Shown here one piece after another: positions 1 to 15,000 of a DNA stretch of 64,000 nucleotides. The notes beneath the pieces were generated by a model that saw only the letters and a program-made list of their open reading frames with translations, searched no databases and was not told the DNA's origin. The stretch's first letter is position 1. Each line of letters opens with the position of its first letter. This stretch comes from Eublepharis macularius (lineage: Eukaryota; Chordata; Lepidosauria; Squamata; Eublepharidae). Made by a program: the position numbers and the translations under genes. Where the stretch lies: positions 14,094,001 through 14,158,000 of the forward strand of contig NC_072801.1 in assembly GCF_028583425.1 (NCBI RefSeq), read 5' to 3'.

Positions 1-3000
1 GCATCTATTTCCTGTCAAGTACGAGGAATGATTACGTCATGATGTACAGTTTGACAGTGTTTGAGGTGAGATTTCAGATCAGTATGAAGATGCCCAGCAA
101 CATTCTTACCTGGTGCTAAATCACTTCTTTGCTGCAGTCTTTGCATTGCCCTCAACTACAATAACTTCCCATTCCAAACAGAAGAGGTTGATAAAAGCGG
201 AGAAGGTGGTCTGTGTGTATGCTTTAGGGCACCTCTTCCCTCATTCTAGCAAATCCTTGCTCTTTTTAGTTTGGTGCACCTTGTAGCTGTGCTGCACTGG
301 GCAGGCGCAAGGGATTATTTTTATTTAAAATCTATGTATCACTTTCTGATGATAGTTTACAAGGTGACTAAATGTTTGTCCAGAGCTCACTATTGAGTTC
401 TGTTGTTAAGTAAATGTTCCAAAGCAGACTTCTGAGCAGTGAAATCTCCCCCTTCACTCTCTGCTGTTCACTGTAGCCGCAGACAAGCCTGAAACACTGG
501 GATGTGTCTGTCATTTTTAGAACCTGATTAACAAGATGTGGCTCGGTGTCCCATCACAAGATAAAATGGAGATACGCAGCTGCCTCCCCAAGCTCCTTCT
601 GGCTCACCACAAAACTCTGCCTTACTTCATCAGGAACAAGCTTTGCAAAGTTATTGTGGATATCGGCCGGCAGGACTGGCCCATGTTCTACCATGACTTC
701 TTCACTAACATTTTGCAGGTAAGTTGGTTCCTCGAAATTGCATGCCTGAAGTCGGTTAGCAGGTTCAAGCTGAGTGAGTTCTTTGTCTCTCTGACACATT
801 TGAGGGAAACTTGGTCACTTGAGTGGAAGTTTGAACCCAAGACTCCCCAGCCCAAGTCCAGTGTTCTGACCACTACAGCTTAGTGGGGTGATAGAGAATT
901 AATATTTTTCATGCAAGCGGCTGTACTATTACCTGGGTCCACTTTGCATATGGCTTTTTCTGACACAGAGCTGGATCTCTGTCCCTAGTTAATCATATGT
1001 GAATAGGGGTGTCAGTATTTGTTGGCCTTAGGCAGTTCCTCCAGATGGTTTTCAGTGCACACATCTCGGACAAACTGCCTGTCACTCTGTCTTAATGGCA
1101 TAAAATCTCTGGAGCACCCATCCTCCTTAGTTATTTAGGATCCTAGCTAGACAGTGCCCTTTTGTCTGTCCTTAATGTGTCACCATCCTTGTTGTGCCTG
1201 GCAGGAGTGGCCACTTAATCTCTTTCGGTGTAGAAAATCACATGGACTCCACTCGGCTCACAGTTCAGAAATGAGTCCCATTTCAACACTGCAACTTTTC
1301 CTTTAGGGTTCTGTTAGTATTCTTGAAGGAAAAAAACTAGCCCCAGTACTCCATCCTGAGGCTTTTGTGTGTGCGTGTGCATGTGTTTTTAACCTTTTAC
1401 AGCTGATCCAGTCCCCCGTGACAACGCCGCTTGGGCTGATCATGCTAAAGACAACGTCAGAAGAGCTGGCATGTCCACGGGAAGATCTCAGCATAGCTCG
1501 GAAAGAAGAGCTGCGCAAGTTGCTCCTGGATCAGGTCCAGACAGTCCTCGGACTTATTACAGGTGAGGGTTGGTTCCTCTGATGGGCACAGTGGGAGGCA
1601 GGGGAGGTAATCCCTGGTTTTTCCACCACTGTGGATATTCAGTTGTGGAGGAGGGTTTTCTGAGCTGGGCAACAGTTCCTCTAAGTATTTCTGTATGCAA
1701 CTTTACAATCTGTAGAGGACGACCCAAGGGTACTATCACTGCTATCTTTGACTGTGTCAATATGGCCAATATTGTTCAATCACAGTCTCTAGCAACTTCA
1801 TATCCCCACTTAACCACAAAGCTCACCTTGGGGCTAGTTGTGTTCTCCCTAGTTAACCTATCTCACAGAGTCGCTGTGAAGGGAAAATGGAGAAGCTGGG
1901 ATCCCTGAGCTTCATTCAAGGAAGGGTAGGGTCGAAAATGGCAAGTTCTGCATCTCTTGCTTGTGGTCAAGCAAAGATAGCATCTTCCTCCCTGATAACT
2001 ACGTTAAGACCTGAGTGCAGGCACCACACCACACGCTGCCTGAAATTTCTGCAAGGGGCTCTTCCAAATAGCTCCTCATATTGACATAAGTCTCCTTTGA
2101 GAGAGGGGAGCTTTTGTATCAACACAGCTGATGATCCAAGGCATACAGGAGGTAATCCACAGTACTTTTGCACTTCTTCCATAATAGGTCTCTTAGAGAG
2201 CATTTGGGACAAATACAGTGTTACTGCTGCCACTCCGCCACCATCTCCAACGTCAGGAGAAAGCGGTAAGGCCTCATTCTGCACCACTGTCTAAGTATGT
2301 TCATCTGCTAGTGATACGTTACAGATCAGAGGACTTGGGGCTTAGGCCTGTTGTTAGCAGAGTCGCAAAGGGAATTATTGCCGCTTCTCCTTCTCATGCT
2401 GGTGGGGTAACTTCCAGACAAAATGCAGGTCCGTGCCAGCATTGCCTCAGTTCCAGAGGGATGACACTGGTATAGGAAGCAGTCACTGACTGCTCCCATG
2501 TACTGGGGGTGGTGGTATTCTAATACCACCCTAGCAGTTTGGTCAGAAGTAACGCTGTTGTGATTCCCATGCTTCTTGGGTAAAGTGAGAATGGGCCCTT
2601 TGAAAACTACCAATAACTTGGCGGCCCCAGATGACTACAGGTTCAGATCTCATCTCAACCAGGAACCAATTTGTTGGATTTATTGCATGTTCCGAGCACT
2701 AAACCTTAACTCTTTCCTTCTTCCTCGCCCATCTGTAGTAACTACCGGAATGAATTTGTGTGTGTTTGTCCCTTTTGCTTTCCCAGGTGACCTCTTAAGT
2801 AGCCTGTTGCGGAGTCCCAGCACAGCCAAACTGCTGAATCAGCCGATCCCTGTCCTGGACACAGAAAGCGAGTACGTTTGTTGCCTGGCACTGGAGTGCC
2901 TAGCACACCTCTTCAGCTGGATCCCCCTCTCCGCGAGCATCACGCCTTCCCTCCTCACCACCATCTTCCACTTTGCCCGCTTTGGTTGTGACACGCGAAC

Positions 3001-6000
3001 CCGCAAGATGCCATCCCTCAACGGCAGCAGTCAGAACTCAGTCTTGGGCCCGGAGCGGGGCCGGCTCGGGGTGCTCGCCATGTCGTGCATCAATGAGCTG
3101 ATGTCCAAGAACTGTGTGCCAGTGGCATTCGAGGAGTACTTGCTGCGGATGTTCCAGCAGACCTTCTACCTCCTGCAGAAGATCACCAAGGAGAACAACG
3201 CCCACACAGTGAAGAGCCGACTGGAGGAGCTGGATGAGAGGTGAGGGAGTCCAGCTGATGAGAGGGGGCTGCCTTTAGCCTTTCTTCTTACTGCCAGGCT
3301 GCCTTGACCGATCGCTTGTTGTGCGTCATGTATTTAATTGCTCTAGTAACAGAGCAAGGGGGTAGGTAGATGTAACCAGGTACATTGGCAGAAGGAGCAA
3401 AGCTGCCGGGGTGCCGTAGGGTTGCATTGTCACCCCCCCCCCTCGCCCATTCATTACATTTGACTGCAGGACTGAGGTGGGACAAGATCTGAATTTGCCG
3501 ACATTCAGTTGTTGCTGAAAGCATCCAAAGGGACACAATGAGGTAAAGGAGTATTCCTTTTTCTGATTGATACTTGCTCTTTTTTATTTAAAAAATATAA
3601 ATATTTTATTTTTAAAAAAGAGCACGGGAGGAAAACTCCAGGTTTTGAAAGGAAGCAAGTACTAATTTTAAGCATGGTATGCTCTGAAATATGTGGAGTT
3701 GAACGATTTTGGATCGTTGAGCTGGCTTGGCTGCCCATCAACTATACAAATAGGTGTTCCAAAGTCAAAATTCCACAGTTTTCTTTTTTTTAATTACATG
3801 TACTCCTTGATTTGTGTATCTGGGGGACTTTTAAGGGACTCATTTTGTGGACTGCTTTTGACAAAAAATGATAAAAGAGGGAGTGGTTTAGCTGTCTAAA
3901 ATAGCCACTGAACTTTAAATTGGCAGGAAGGGTTGCAGGAGGCATCTCTTGATGGCTTCAGAGTTACTCTTAATGCTTCTTTTGGGCTCTAAGAAACTGG
4001 TCGTAATATTTGCTTCTACTTAAATGTCCCTGGAAGGTGATAGTAGTTTTTTAAAAAATGGCCTCATTAAAACCTTGCACATCAGCAAATCAGATTTTTT
4101 TTCAAGACCTTCCAAAACAGAGTTGTGTACAGACCCCTGCGGCAGACCAGCCGGGATGGTATGGTGGCAGTTGCATTGGTGGGGGAGGGTGTACAACAGC
4201 CAAAAAGGCTCTCCTACAGGGCTGTCCTTCAGATAATGTGGGTTTCCCTGTCCTTAAGATAGTGGTGGTGGACTGCTTAAACTGAGGGTGTCCTTGAGGA
4301 CACAGCACCCAGTTATACCTTGCCCAGTTCCCGCTTTACTCAGTCAGCCCTTGCCCCATTTGTAAACCCTCAGTTTAAGCCTTGTCTCTTCTGTTGGTTG
4401 TGGGAATGATAATCCCCTGCCTCTTGAGCTGTCAGGTGCAAAAGCACTTTTTAAAAACGTCCTGATCCATGAGTGCTAGAAACCAGGAAGCCAAAATTCT
4501 GTATCCCAAATAGATCCAGCTCAAGGTGGTTGAGTATGTCGTACTGTGTTCTTTAAGAACCAGACTTCAGAATTACTTTGCGTCCTCTGTCTGCAAAAAA
4601 GCCAGAACTTGGAGAGGGGGTGGGGTCTAGTAGGTAATGGGTCATCTCTGACTTTGTTTCTATCAACCGGATGGCTTTCGACTAGAAGATCTGGCCTAGA
4701 TCCAAAGAACCGTTTTCGTTGCTCCTGAGGCTTTCTTTTAAAAACTTGAAGCAGCAAATGGGCAATTATTCCTGAACCACCGTGCTTCTGAACTCTCCCT
4801 TCCCTTCAGACGCGGTCTGGAGGGCTGCAGTTTCACAACACAATTCTTCTTTCCTTGGGTTTCTCACGTGGTTCTCTGGATCCAGACCGTGGTTTCCAGT
4901 TTTAAACATCCTGCTGGCTGACCCGCTGTTCTTTCATCTGAGATGGGGTTGTGCAATCCATATAAAGCACTAAGGGGGCTGCTAAGCAGAGGATGTGTGT
5001 TTTGGATTATTTCACCAAGCTGAAGTTGCTTTTGACGCGACTGTCTCTTTCTGCTATGTTTCAGGTGTTAATGGAAGGAAGGGTTACCCGCCATGTAGGT
5101 AATTGTTGTAGGGCTTTAATTTTAACTGTTGGCTTGGAAATGAGTGAATTGCAATATTTCAATGCAACTTCTGCTGCTGACGGAGTCAGGCTTTTCTTAT
5201 TGGGGCTTTCTCTCCTTTTTTTTATTCCCGTCTTTTAGTTACATAGAGAAGTTTACTGATTTCTTGCGCCTCTTTGTGAGTGTCCATTTGCGGAGAATCG
5301 AGTCCTACTCACAGTTTCCTGTCGTTGAATTCCTGGCCCTGCTTTTCAAGTATACTTTTCATCAGGTACTGTGTTGTAGCCCCCCGTCCATTTCCTCCAG
5401 CTTTGTTCCTCATGCTTGATTTCCTGCTGGGTCAGAGGTTCTGCTCAGTGATAGTTGATCTTGCTTAATAAAAATTACTTTTCCTCTCCAGGTTGGTGTG
5501 AGCAGTCTTATAATCTCTGGCGTCAGAAAAACCCTTGCGGGCCCTGTGCAGATTTACCCTGATGCCTAGAAATATAGATGTTTTGGGCATGATCAGATCT
5601 TATCTGCCTTGGTTCAGCCTAACCAAAAACATAAAACAAATAAGAGTTTTTGAGGTTTTATTGTTAAGATCTTAAAAGGTAATACACTATTTGGCCTACG
5701 GGCTGTGCCATCGTCGTCAGACTTTACAGCCTTCTAAGCCTATCGAAGTCAATGGGCTTAGAAAGGTATAACTGCGTAGGACGGTGCTGTCGTTAAAAAA
5801 AACAAAAACTTGCACCTGAAGTTTCAGTTACACAGAGGTCTTCCTCAGAGTGGGGCAAAGGAGGAGGAAATCTGTTTCTGTGCCGACACAGCATTCTCCT
5901 TCCTCATTTTGTGCTTATCTGTTTTTCAGTCCAAGATGGACGGGGAAGAATTAAATTAGATTTTAATAAACAGGCCCAGTGGTTTGAATTAGGTCTGATC

Positions 6001-9000
6001 TTCTTAATAATTGCTGCCATCTTTCTTTGAAGACGCGCACGCACGCGTGCACACACGCACACACACAGAGCACCCCATCGAGCCAGTCATTTGTGGTATT
6101 TATGTGCAAAAGCAGGCCTCTAAATAGTAGATTAAATAAATTTAAAGAGTTGCCTTTGTAAGCTAGTTGGGGTGTGCCCATGGGGGTGGCGGTGTGTATT
6201 TAAAACATGTTACATCTTTTTAAAATCCCAGCCGTAATTAAATATAATTTTCTCCAGTCTGTTTCTAGGGTTTAAGAATAAATAGCGCTTGTTGAAATGC
6301 ACTTACCTTGCTCCAGTAAGGTAACTTGGGTTCCCCATTTGTATGGCTGCTGCCAAATGACTGAGGGGAGCACATGAGAACTGTGGATGGAAACAGATAA
6401 TAGAGATGGGGGCTTACTAGATACCAAGTGAGCATTTAAGTGCTTTACCGAGGAGAGGAAGTTGACGTGTCTAGGGAGCGACTGGCCATCCTTTCCTGCT
6501 TGAGTTTCTAGTCAGTGACTGTTACCGCTAATGTCCCCCTTTCAGCCTACCCATGAGGGTTACTTTTCCTGCTTAGACATCTGGGCACTCTTCTTGGATT
6601 ACTTGACCAGCAAGATCAAGAGTCGCCTAACTGACAAGGAAGCAATTCTCAACAGGTAAGTCACACTGGTTGCTGTTGAGGCCGTTTGGGATTAAATGCC
6701 TTTCAGATGTGAATTGTGGAGCAGGCATAATTCTGTGCTGGTATCAGAAGATTGCACAGAGGTTTTAAGCCCTTGCATATGTGCGAGAGGGTAATCCTGT
6801 TGTACCTAGCTCTGTGCATGAAGGATTCTGGCTGCGAAGAACGCCTTGCCTGCTGGGGCGTGTATTCTCCCATCCACCCTCTGGAAGAAGTTTGCCTTCA
6901 TGCAAGTTCCAGGGATATAAAGAGGGAGGGTCTGAAACTCCTCCAGATTCTTTCGTCCCAAGTTGTTCACTTGGAGCGTGGGAAAGAACTGAAGCCAGAA
7001 GGGGAGTAGGAAACTGACGCCTCATTACACTTGATGTAATGATGTCAGGAATACACTTACATCATTATTTATGGGAGTACCTTTTTCGAGAAGAATGTTT
7101 TTACAGCATCTGTATTAAGCGGAAGTTGTAAAGCACAGGTTTTACGTGTGTTCATTTGACAGCCGGGAGTGCGGTTACACCACAGGAACTCTGTTTGAGA
7201 CTTCCTGTCCCTACCAGCATCAGCCTGTTTTAATTCAACAGAGTTCCGCTTACAAGTCAGTCTAAGGAAGTTGGTGTGTTAGTTAGACTGTGAGCCAGAG
7301 GAGTTAGCCGTGTTAGTCTGTAGTAGCAAAATCAAAAAGAGTCCAGTAGCACCTTTAAGACTAACCAATTTTAATTATTATAGCATAAGCTTTCGAGAAT
7401 CAAGTTCTCTTCATCAGATGCCTGATCAAAACTGTTTTGATCAGGCATCTGATGAAGAGAACTTGATTCTCGAAAGCTTATGCTATAATAATTAAAATTG
7501 GTTAGTCTTAAAGGTGCTACTGGACTCTTTTTGATTTAGTTAGACTGTAAAGACCTAGGTTCATATCCCCTCTCTGTTAGCCTGATTTTGAGACAGGTAC
7601 ACACTTTACTTTGAGCCTCCCTCGCAAGTAAAGCTCCCACTCTGAGATCCTTGGAAGAAAGCCAACATGAAAATCAAATAATGAAATAAATTTATGTTAA
7701 TAGCTAACGCTGCACACTACCCAAACGGTCAAGTGAGAGGACCTGTTTGCATCTTCTTTTCTCCTCGGACAGAAGTGGATACACATCTTAACCTCACATG
7801 CTTTGCTCCTGCTCCGCAGGTAGAAGTAGATGCCCAAATAGGAGATTCCTTAACTGTATGAGTGTAGGGTCTCAGGTGTGATCTTCCAAGGCCAGGGGAG
7901 ATCCTGCATGCAGATAACCACTGGCGGTACCCTTCAGAAATGCACTCTTTTCCCACAGTGAGGATAACATGAGAGGAAATGTGGATGTCCCAAAAGCAAC
8001 CTGCTGACTCTCCCAGGGAAACCATGTCTTTGGATGGCGGGGGCACTGTTGGCACCTTCCTGAAAAGTGGTTTCTCCAGACCTTTCTCTTCCACAAGAAT
8101 GAAACGATGACAGATGTTGCCCCACAGCTTGCTATGTCATTATTAGGCGCTGATGTTTGTTTGAGCTCAGGAATTCAAGGGGGGGGGCATGTTGTCATTT
8201 TGCAACGGTCCAGTCTTAGTGGGAAAGGCTTGAGTTCTGCATTTGTGCACAGGAAACAAGCGGCTCATTTCTCGGTAGAGTTACCTCCAGCCAAAAGCAT
8301 GCTGCTCCATTGGTGGTGGAATAGTAGTGGTTTTGTAAGAAAAGGCCTGAGTTTCTGAAGCACAGTCCGGGTGTTGAACAATAAGAGAGAATAAAACCAT
8401 TGCCCACCATTGTCTTTCTGTGAGCTGCTGAAAACAGTGATGCCCAAAAGAGAGAGAGCAAAATTTGGGGTTGGGGGGAGACTTATTATCCTCTTGCCCT
8501 CATTATCAATATATAAATGGCAGCCCTTTCCTTTCTGCCATAGACTTGAATGGGTGGACATGTATAAATTCATACGTTTATTTTATTCACATAGAGCCCA
8601 TTTTTCCCAAAGGAGCTAACAATACAGGAAAAACATCACCACAGAAATGGAGATTAGGGGGCGGTCCAGAGGGTCTCCCTCCCTCCCTCCTCCTACCTGC
8701 TAGCTGGTTTTCTGCCCAGCGCTAGGCTAGGAAAGGAGACAATTCCATGCAGGGAATAGAATAACAATAGAACTGCTTGGGTGCTCCGGGTGGGGTCCCA
8801 GTGCTGCTAGAACCGCCCTTGCGAGCTGCCGTGTTCTGCCCTGATGGAGCTCCTCTGTGCTTTGGCTCTTCCCCAGGTACGAAGATGCTCTGGTTCTGCT
8901 GCTGACAGAGGTATTGAATCGAATTCAGTTCAGGTACAACCAGGCCCAGTTGGAAGAACTGGACGACGAGGCTCTGGATGATGATGTAAGAGTCAATATT

Positions 9001-12000
9001 TAGGGCTTGGTAACTGGGAACATGGGTCTGGGTGAGGCTGACATGGCATCTGGGTAACTCGTAACAGCCAAGGTTCCCGACATTAATCTACGTTGGGTGG
9101 GAGCTCTTTCTGCATCTTCCGTGTCTTAGAATGGCAAGCTTTGAAAGTTAGGTTGCCTTGTGTAATATAGAAGTTGTGCTAGATAAAGCACCAGGGCCTC
9201 TATTTTTTCCCAACGAACTACTGAATGCTTGCACACGATTATGAAAAGCCATTTGATGGTCTAGGACCAGCAACCTGAATGGAAGCAGGGATTTCAGAAT
9301 CTGCCCAAGAGGCTGGATTCTGTCCAAAGTTGTCCCCTCCCCCTTCAATAAAGAAAAACTCCACCCTGGTTGGGGGGAGCAGAATTGGCTGACCCCAATA
9401 TTTTCTCCTGCAGCAGCAGACAGAGTGGCAGCGGTACTTGCGCCAGAGTTTGGAAGTTGTGGCCAAAGTTATGGAGCTTCTGCCAACCCGCGCTTTCTCT
9501 ACCCTGGTAAGCCAGTGCTGTCAGTGTTGAACCCAATACCTAGTTAAGAGCTGAGACCCTGGTATTTCAGGGGCCTGTGATGCCAGCTATAGCAGGCCAC
9601 CACCAACCAGTTATCAAGCTGCTTTGCCAGTTTCCGGGAGCAATGTGTGTGCAGCTCAAATGCTTCTCGACATTCAAAGTGCCTCCAGCTGGGACTGCCA
9701 TCAGGGGATTGGGAGGTTTCGCAAGCAGGGTCGATAAGATTCAGATCCATCAGGGTAGAGATTCTTACCCTAGCTTGGATTACTGGTTGGTTGCCATTGC
9801 ACCAGTTTAAGTTAGTTTTTTATCCCATTCTTCCTCCAAGAAGTTCAGAGCAGCATATATGGTTCTCCTCCTCCAGCGTACCCTCCCAACAGCCCTTTGA
9901 GGTAGGTTAAGCGTAGAGGAAGTGACTGCCCTAGGGTCTCCAAATGAGCTTCCCCTGCCCAACCAGTTGGCGCACTGCAATTCTGCTTCTGTGGAGCGTT
10001 TTTGGTGGAATGCACCTCCTGTTGCTGCATTCCCACAGAAGTCTTAAGGATTAGGCCCCTGTGCTCCCCTTCACAAGTGAACAACTTGGAGCGTGTGGGA
10101 CATGCAGCTTGACTGCCCCATGGCACCCTGGCAGAGATCTGAGGCCGTGCCTTTCAATTTAAACTCAAATCAGAAGACCCTTCCTGGCACATTTTTTCCC
10201 CTAATTATAGCGGCAAAGAAATGATGGGAAGTTCAGGATGGCACCAGGTAGCCCGCAAGAAGGTCGGGTGTCACTCATCCAGAATCAGCCTATGACAGCC
10301 CTGCAGTGCTCTCACTGGCCAATGGCAGTGACTTCTGGGCCGTTGTCAGAGGCATCTGATCCTTTTGCTGTGTGTCCTGTTTTGCTGCCCCGTTGCCAGG
10401 CTGGGCATTCTAAATGGCCTGGGCTTTTAGAAGGGGGACCGTCGAAGAGTCTTGTGTGGCCTGGTCACCTTTGGAGGTGGCGTTTCTTTTACATAATCTT
10501 CCAAACTTCCGCTTTCAGGCCATTCCTGCCACTTCTGCTAGTTAGTGGAACGGCCAAGTTTCTGAGCTCTGAATCAAATGTCCCCAGTCCAGACTTTGCC
10601 ACAAGCTCGCAAGGTGGCCTCCGGTATGCTGCTGTCCCTCTGCCTGCACCTCCATCATGATCTAGAAGGAGGGCTGGTACAGCAGTGTCCTAAAAAATTA
10701 AAAATGGCCAGCACCTCACAGATTCCGCCTACCTTGTTGATTACTGTGCTTAATATGTTTGAAGAGCTTGGAGGGAGCGCTCGTACGGACTGCAAAGGCA
10801 ACAGCTGATTGCTGTCTGTGAACAGCAATCCTTTGGGATCTAAGCAGCTCTACCAAGGTTCTCGCTTTGTGTCTGAGTGAACGCACCAGCGGTTCATTTG
10901 AGACTACTGCTTTATTTTCGGGTTTAGATCTTCATGCCTTGTTTTTCCCCCTCGTGGGATCTCAAAGCAGATTAGAGCATTCTCCTCCTCTCTTTTTTTT
11001 ATCCTCCCAGCAACCCTATGAGGTAGGTTAACTTGCAAGAGACTGATTGGCCCCAGGTCACCCAGCAAGTTTCCATGGCACGGTGGGGATTTCAGCCTGG
11101 ATCTCCAGATGGTGCTCTGGAAGGGGTCTCTGTCTCTTAGGAAATCGAGTTCCCCCAGGGCCCGTCCTGATTTTAGTGCTATGTTTAATTTGGCAGGCTG
11201 GCATAACATTTAGGAGGTGGCTAAATTACCGGGTTCTTGAACAGGAGAGAACCTTCAGTTCATCTTCGTTCTTCTGTGCCTCCACACATGGGGACTGCGC
11301 AGGCGCAGGCCAGCCGCCGGAGAATTTTCTAGAGCTTCCAAGGCTCCGAAGGGGCCGTCTGTCGCGCGCCTCAGCGACCGTTTTCCCGCCCAAACGGTCA
11401 CGTGATCCTACAGCGACCAACGGCCCCTTCCCTCAGTTCTCTTCTTGCCGCCGCTTGGAGAGAACGTGAGCTTCGTTGCTCTGTGCTTTTTTGTGCTTCG
11501 TGCTTTATTCTGACTGATTGCTTGGCTTTTGACTTCGGACTTCGTGACCTCGACTATTCTTCGGATCTCGTTTTGGACTTTGTTGTGGACTCGGTAATTT
11601 GACTCGGACTGTTTTTGACCTTCCTTTCGCGTGCCCCTGAAGATGGCCTCAAAGGCTCTCTTCAAGCATTGCCTCCAATGCCACACGAAAATGGCCAAGA
11701 CCGATGGCCATGAACTGTGCCTGTTCTGTTTGGGGGAGACCCATAATGTGACGGCCTGTAAAATTTGCCAGGGTTTCACCAGCAAGGCCCGACAGGAGCG
11801 CAAGGCCCGACTGAATTCCTCCCTGTGGCAGAAGGTCATGTCCGGAGGCGCTCCGTTGCCCTCCTCCAAGGCCGGCCCAAGCCCCTCTGCCGAACGGCAT
11901 TCCAGAGCTGGCTCAGTGGCCTCCGCGAGGTCGGGGTCGAAACCGCGTCCCCCGAGTACCTCGGCGTCGAGAGCGGCCTCTCCAGCGCAGGGACCGGTGC

Positions 12001-15000
12001 GGCCGCCCCGTAGCGCTTCATCTACCAGGTCGGATCCGAGACCTACGTCGGAACCGAGGATCCTGGTACCGAGTCCCCGGTCGGAACCGACGTCCGGATC
12101 GGTTCCGATGAAGCCTAAGAGGTCGAAGCCGAGGTCCCCTTCGAAGGTGAGGAGCGCGTCGGTTCCGAGGTCTTCTTCGGAACCAGCGAAGAAGAAGAAG
12201 AAGACCAAGCATCATCGGTCGCCGCGTCCCGCTCCTCAGGAGGAGGTCATCGTGCTTCCTCACACGCCTTCCCCTCACCTGGGCTCCCCGGAGCCAGAAG
12301 ACATCACCGTTCCTGTGCCGGATCCGATGGCCTTCGAGACGGTGCCCGCGGAATTCTCGTCGGGTCCGGAGCCGAGCCCGCACCGTCGGAGCCGACCATC
12401 GCTTCCCCTTCGGTCGCCGAGGCTGGAACCGAGCCCGTCTCCTCGTCGGAGCCGTCCGTCGCCTGCCCGTCCGTCTCCACCTCCGGTCGGTCGTGAGCGT
12501 CATGGTTCCGGGGACAGTGTCCGATCAGTCCGGTCCACTGCGTCCCGGCATCGGCAGGCTTCCTACCTCCCCTCGCCATACCGTTGCCAATGGGAGGGGG
12601 CACCTGCGGGCTTCTCCGTGTCGGAACCGAGGCCTTCGACATCGAGGTCGGCGTGGGCTCCCCCTCCGCTCCAGGTTCCGGAATCCCAGCTCGGTTCCGA
12701 TGAGGAGGATGTGGAGAGCTTTGGCGGCTACCAGTCGGAGTCCTGGTCCGAACCATCGCCAGCGGAGGAGCTAGTGCCATCTGCGGACTCCCCATTCGAG
12801 GACCTCCGCATCTACGCCGACCAGATGGCAAGGATGGCCAAGGCTCTCGAGATGGACATCTCTTCGGCAGTCCCCCAGACCAAGGACAAGCTCCTCAAGC
12901 GTATCTATGGGGATAATCCGGCGTACGTTGGCTTCCCCATGCTCGAGGGTATTGAGGAGATTGTGGAGAAGGTGTGGCAGGTGCCCTGTGATCAGCCTCC
13001 AACATCCAAGAGGATTGAGCAGCTCTACAAGATCAAGCAGGGTACCTGGCCGGCGCTGGTGAAACACCCTCCACCTTCCTCCTTGGTCACAGAGGAGTTC
13101 AACCCCAGGCGATCGGGTCACTCCTCGGTGCCTGCCGATAAGGAGGGCAAGAAGCTGGATGCCATGGGCAGGCGCCAGTACATTGTTTCTTCCCTGGGTC
13201 TGAGGATTGCCAACTATCAGACCATCATGGCAGGGTACCAGCTGTACCTCTGGGAGAAGTTGGCATCCTATACACGAGACCTCCCTCCTGAGCAGAAGGC
13301 TGTGGTGTCCCTGCTGCAGACAGAGGCTGTGAGGCTGTCTAAGCAGCAGATGAACGCTGGGAGCCACGCTGCTGACACTGCTGCTAGAGGTATGGCGTCG
13401 GCGGTGGTCCTCAGGCGCCACTCCTGGTTGCGGTCTACGGCCCTGTCCCAAGAGGTACGTTCCAGGGTGGAGAGCATGCCATTTGAGGGGGACTCGCTGT
13501 TCTCCAAATCGACCGACGAGACCCTGAAGAAAAAGAAGGAGGACCGGCAGACGGCGCGGTCTTTGGGTCTGGCTCCAGCGGACAAGCCCTCCTCCAGGTC
13601 ACGGTACGCTCCCAGGTCTGGCCCTTACCACTACCAGGGCAGATACCAACAGCAGCGGCCGGGCTACCATCAGTATCCTGCCTACCAGCAGCGGCCTTAC
13701 CCTCCCGCACAACAGCAGAGGAGGCGTCGGCCCTTCAAGCCTCGTCAGGCACAGCAACCGGCCCAGCAGAAAGACCAGCAGGGCGCCGGGAGGCAGTACT
13801 GACGGGTCGCGCCAGCCGTATCCCCGAACTTTTCGGACAGACTTAGTCCACTCCTCTCTGAGTGGGAGTCAATAACATCTGACTCATGGGTCTTAACTAT
13901 TGTTGAGCTGGGACACGGGCTGGAGTTCGTTGAGCTGCCTAGATGCAGTTCACCCCTGACAGCTGTCAATAACACTATGGCCGAGCTGGATGCGGAGATC
14001 GTGTCGCTCTTGGCCAAGGGTGCTGTGGAAGAATTGCCCTATGAGGACTCTGTAAAGGGTTTCTTCTCTAGGTTCTTCCTGGTCCCTAAGAAGGATGGGG
14101 GTTTACGTCCCATTTTAGATCTGAGGGGCCTTAATGCCTTCCTCAAGGTGACCAAGTTCCAAATGGTTACGTTGGCGGCGGTGATCGCCTTACTAAAGCA
14201 AGGGGATTGGTTTGCGGTTCTTGACTTAAAAGACGCATACTTTCACGTGGGCATACGGAAGGAGCACAGGAAGTACCTGAGTTTTGTTTACCGGCAAAGG
14301 GTTTTCCGGTATAAGGTGCTCCCCTTTGGCCTGTCCACTGCCCCACGAGTGTTCACTAAATGTGTGGCCCCTGTGGTTTCCTTCCTACGGGAAGAAGGCT
14401 GTACCATCTTTCCGTACCTCGATGACTGGCTCATCGTGGCTGAATCGGAGTCTAGGCTGGTGCAGGACATTGGCTTGGTACTTAGCACTTGCCAACGCCT
14501 GGGGCTCCTGGTGAACTTGGAGAAATCCAAGCTGGTGCCCAGCTGCAAGGTGTCCTACATTGGTGCGCTTTTAGACTCTGTGGAGGGTAAGGCCCTGCTC
14601 CCCTTGGAGAGGGCTCGGTCCCTAAGGGGTCTAGTGTCCATGTTTAAAAGGAACCGGTTCCAGTCTGTGCGCACTATCCAGTGCTTACTAGGGCATATGG
14701 CAGCGGCCACCTCTGTGGTGCCTTTCGCTAGGCTGCGTATGCGCCCTCTCCAGAACTGGTTTGTGCGGAGGTACGATGCTCTGCTGCACCCTCCGTCCCT
14801 CAAATTCTCTATCCCGAGGGTCATCCTCTCCTCCTTGGACTGGTGGCTGTCTGATGACAACTTGTTTAGAGGGACCCCTTTCGGGTATCAACACCATGAC
14901 ATCACGGTTACCACTGATGCCTCTCTGTTGGGATGGGGGGCTTACTGTGGTGATGTGTCGGTGCAAGATGTCTGGTCTGACAGGGAAAAGACCCTCCATA

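Noticed and set aside
3575-3624. AT-rich palindrome in XPO6 intron 5
   Set aside because: Only the outer 12 bases pair exactly and the centre is simple A/T sequence; likely chance in low-complexity DNA.
11408-12831. Antisense open frames (266, 161, 175 codons) in the DIRS region
   Set aside because: They mirror the Ser/Pro/Arg-rich gag-like frame and the inverted end on the other strand; no independent motif.
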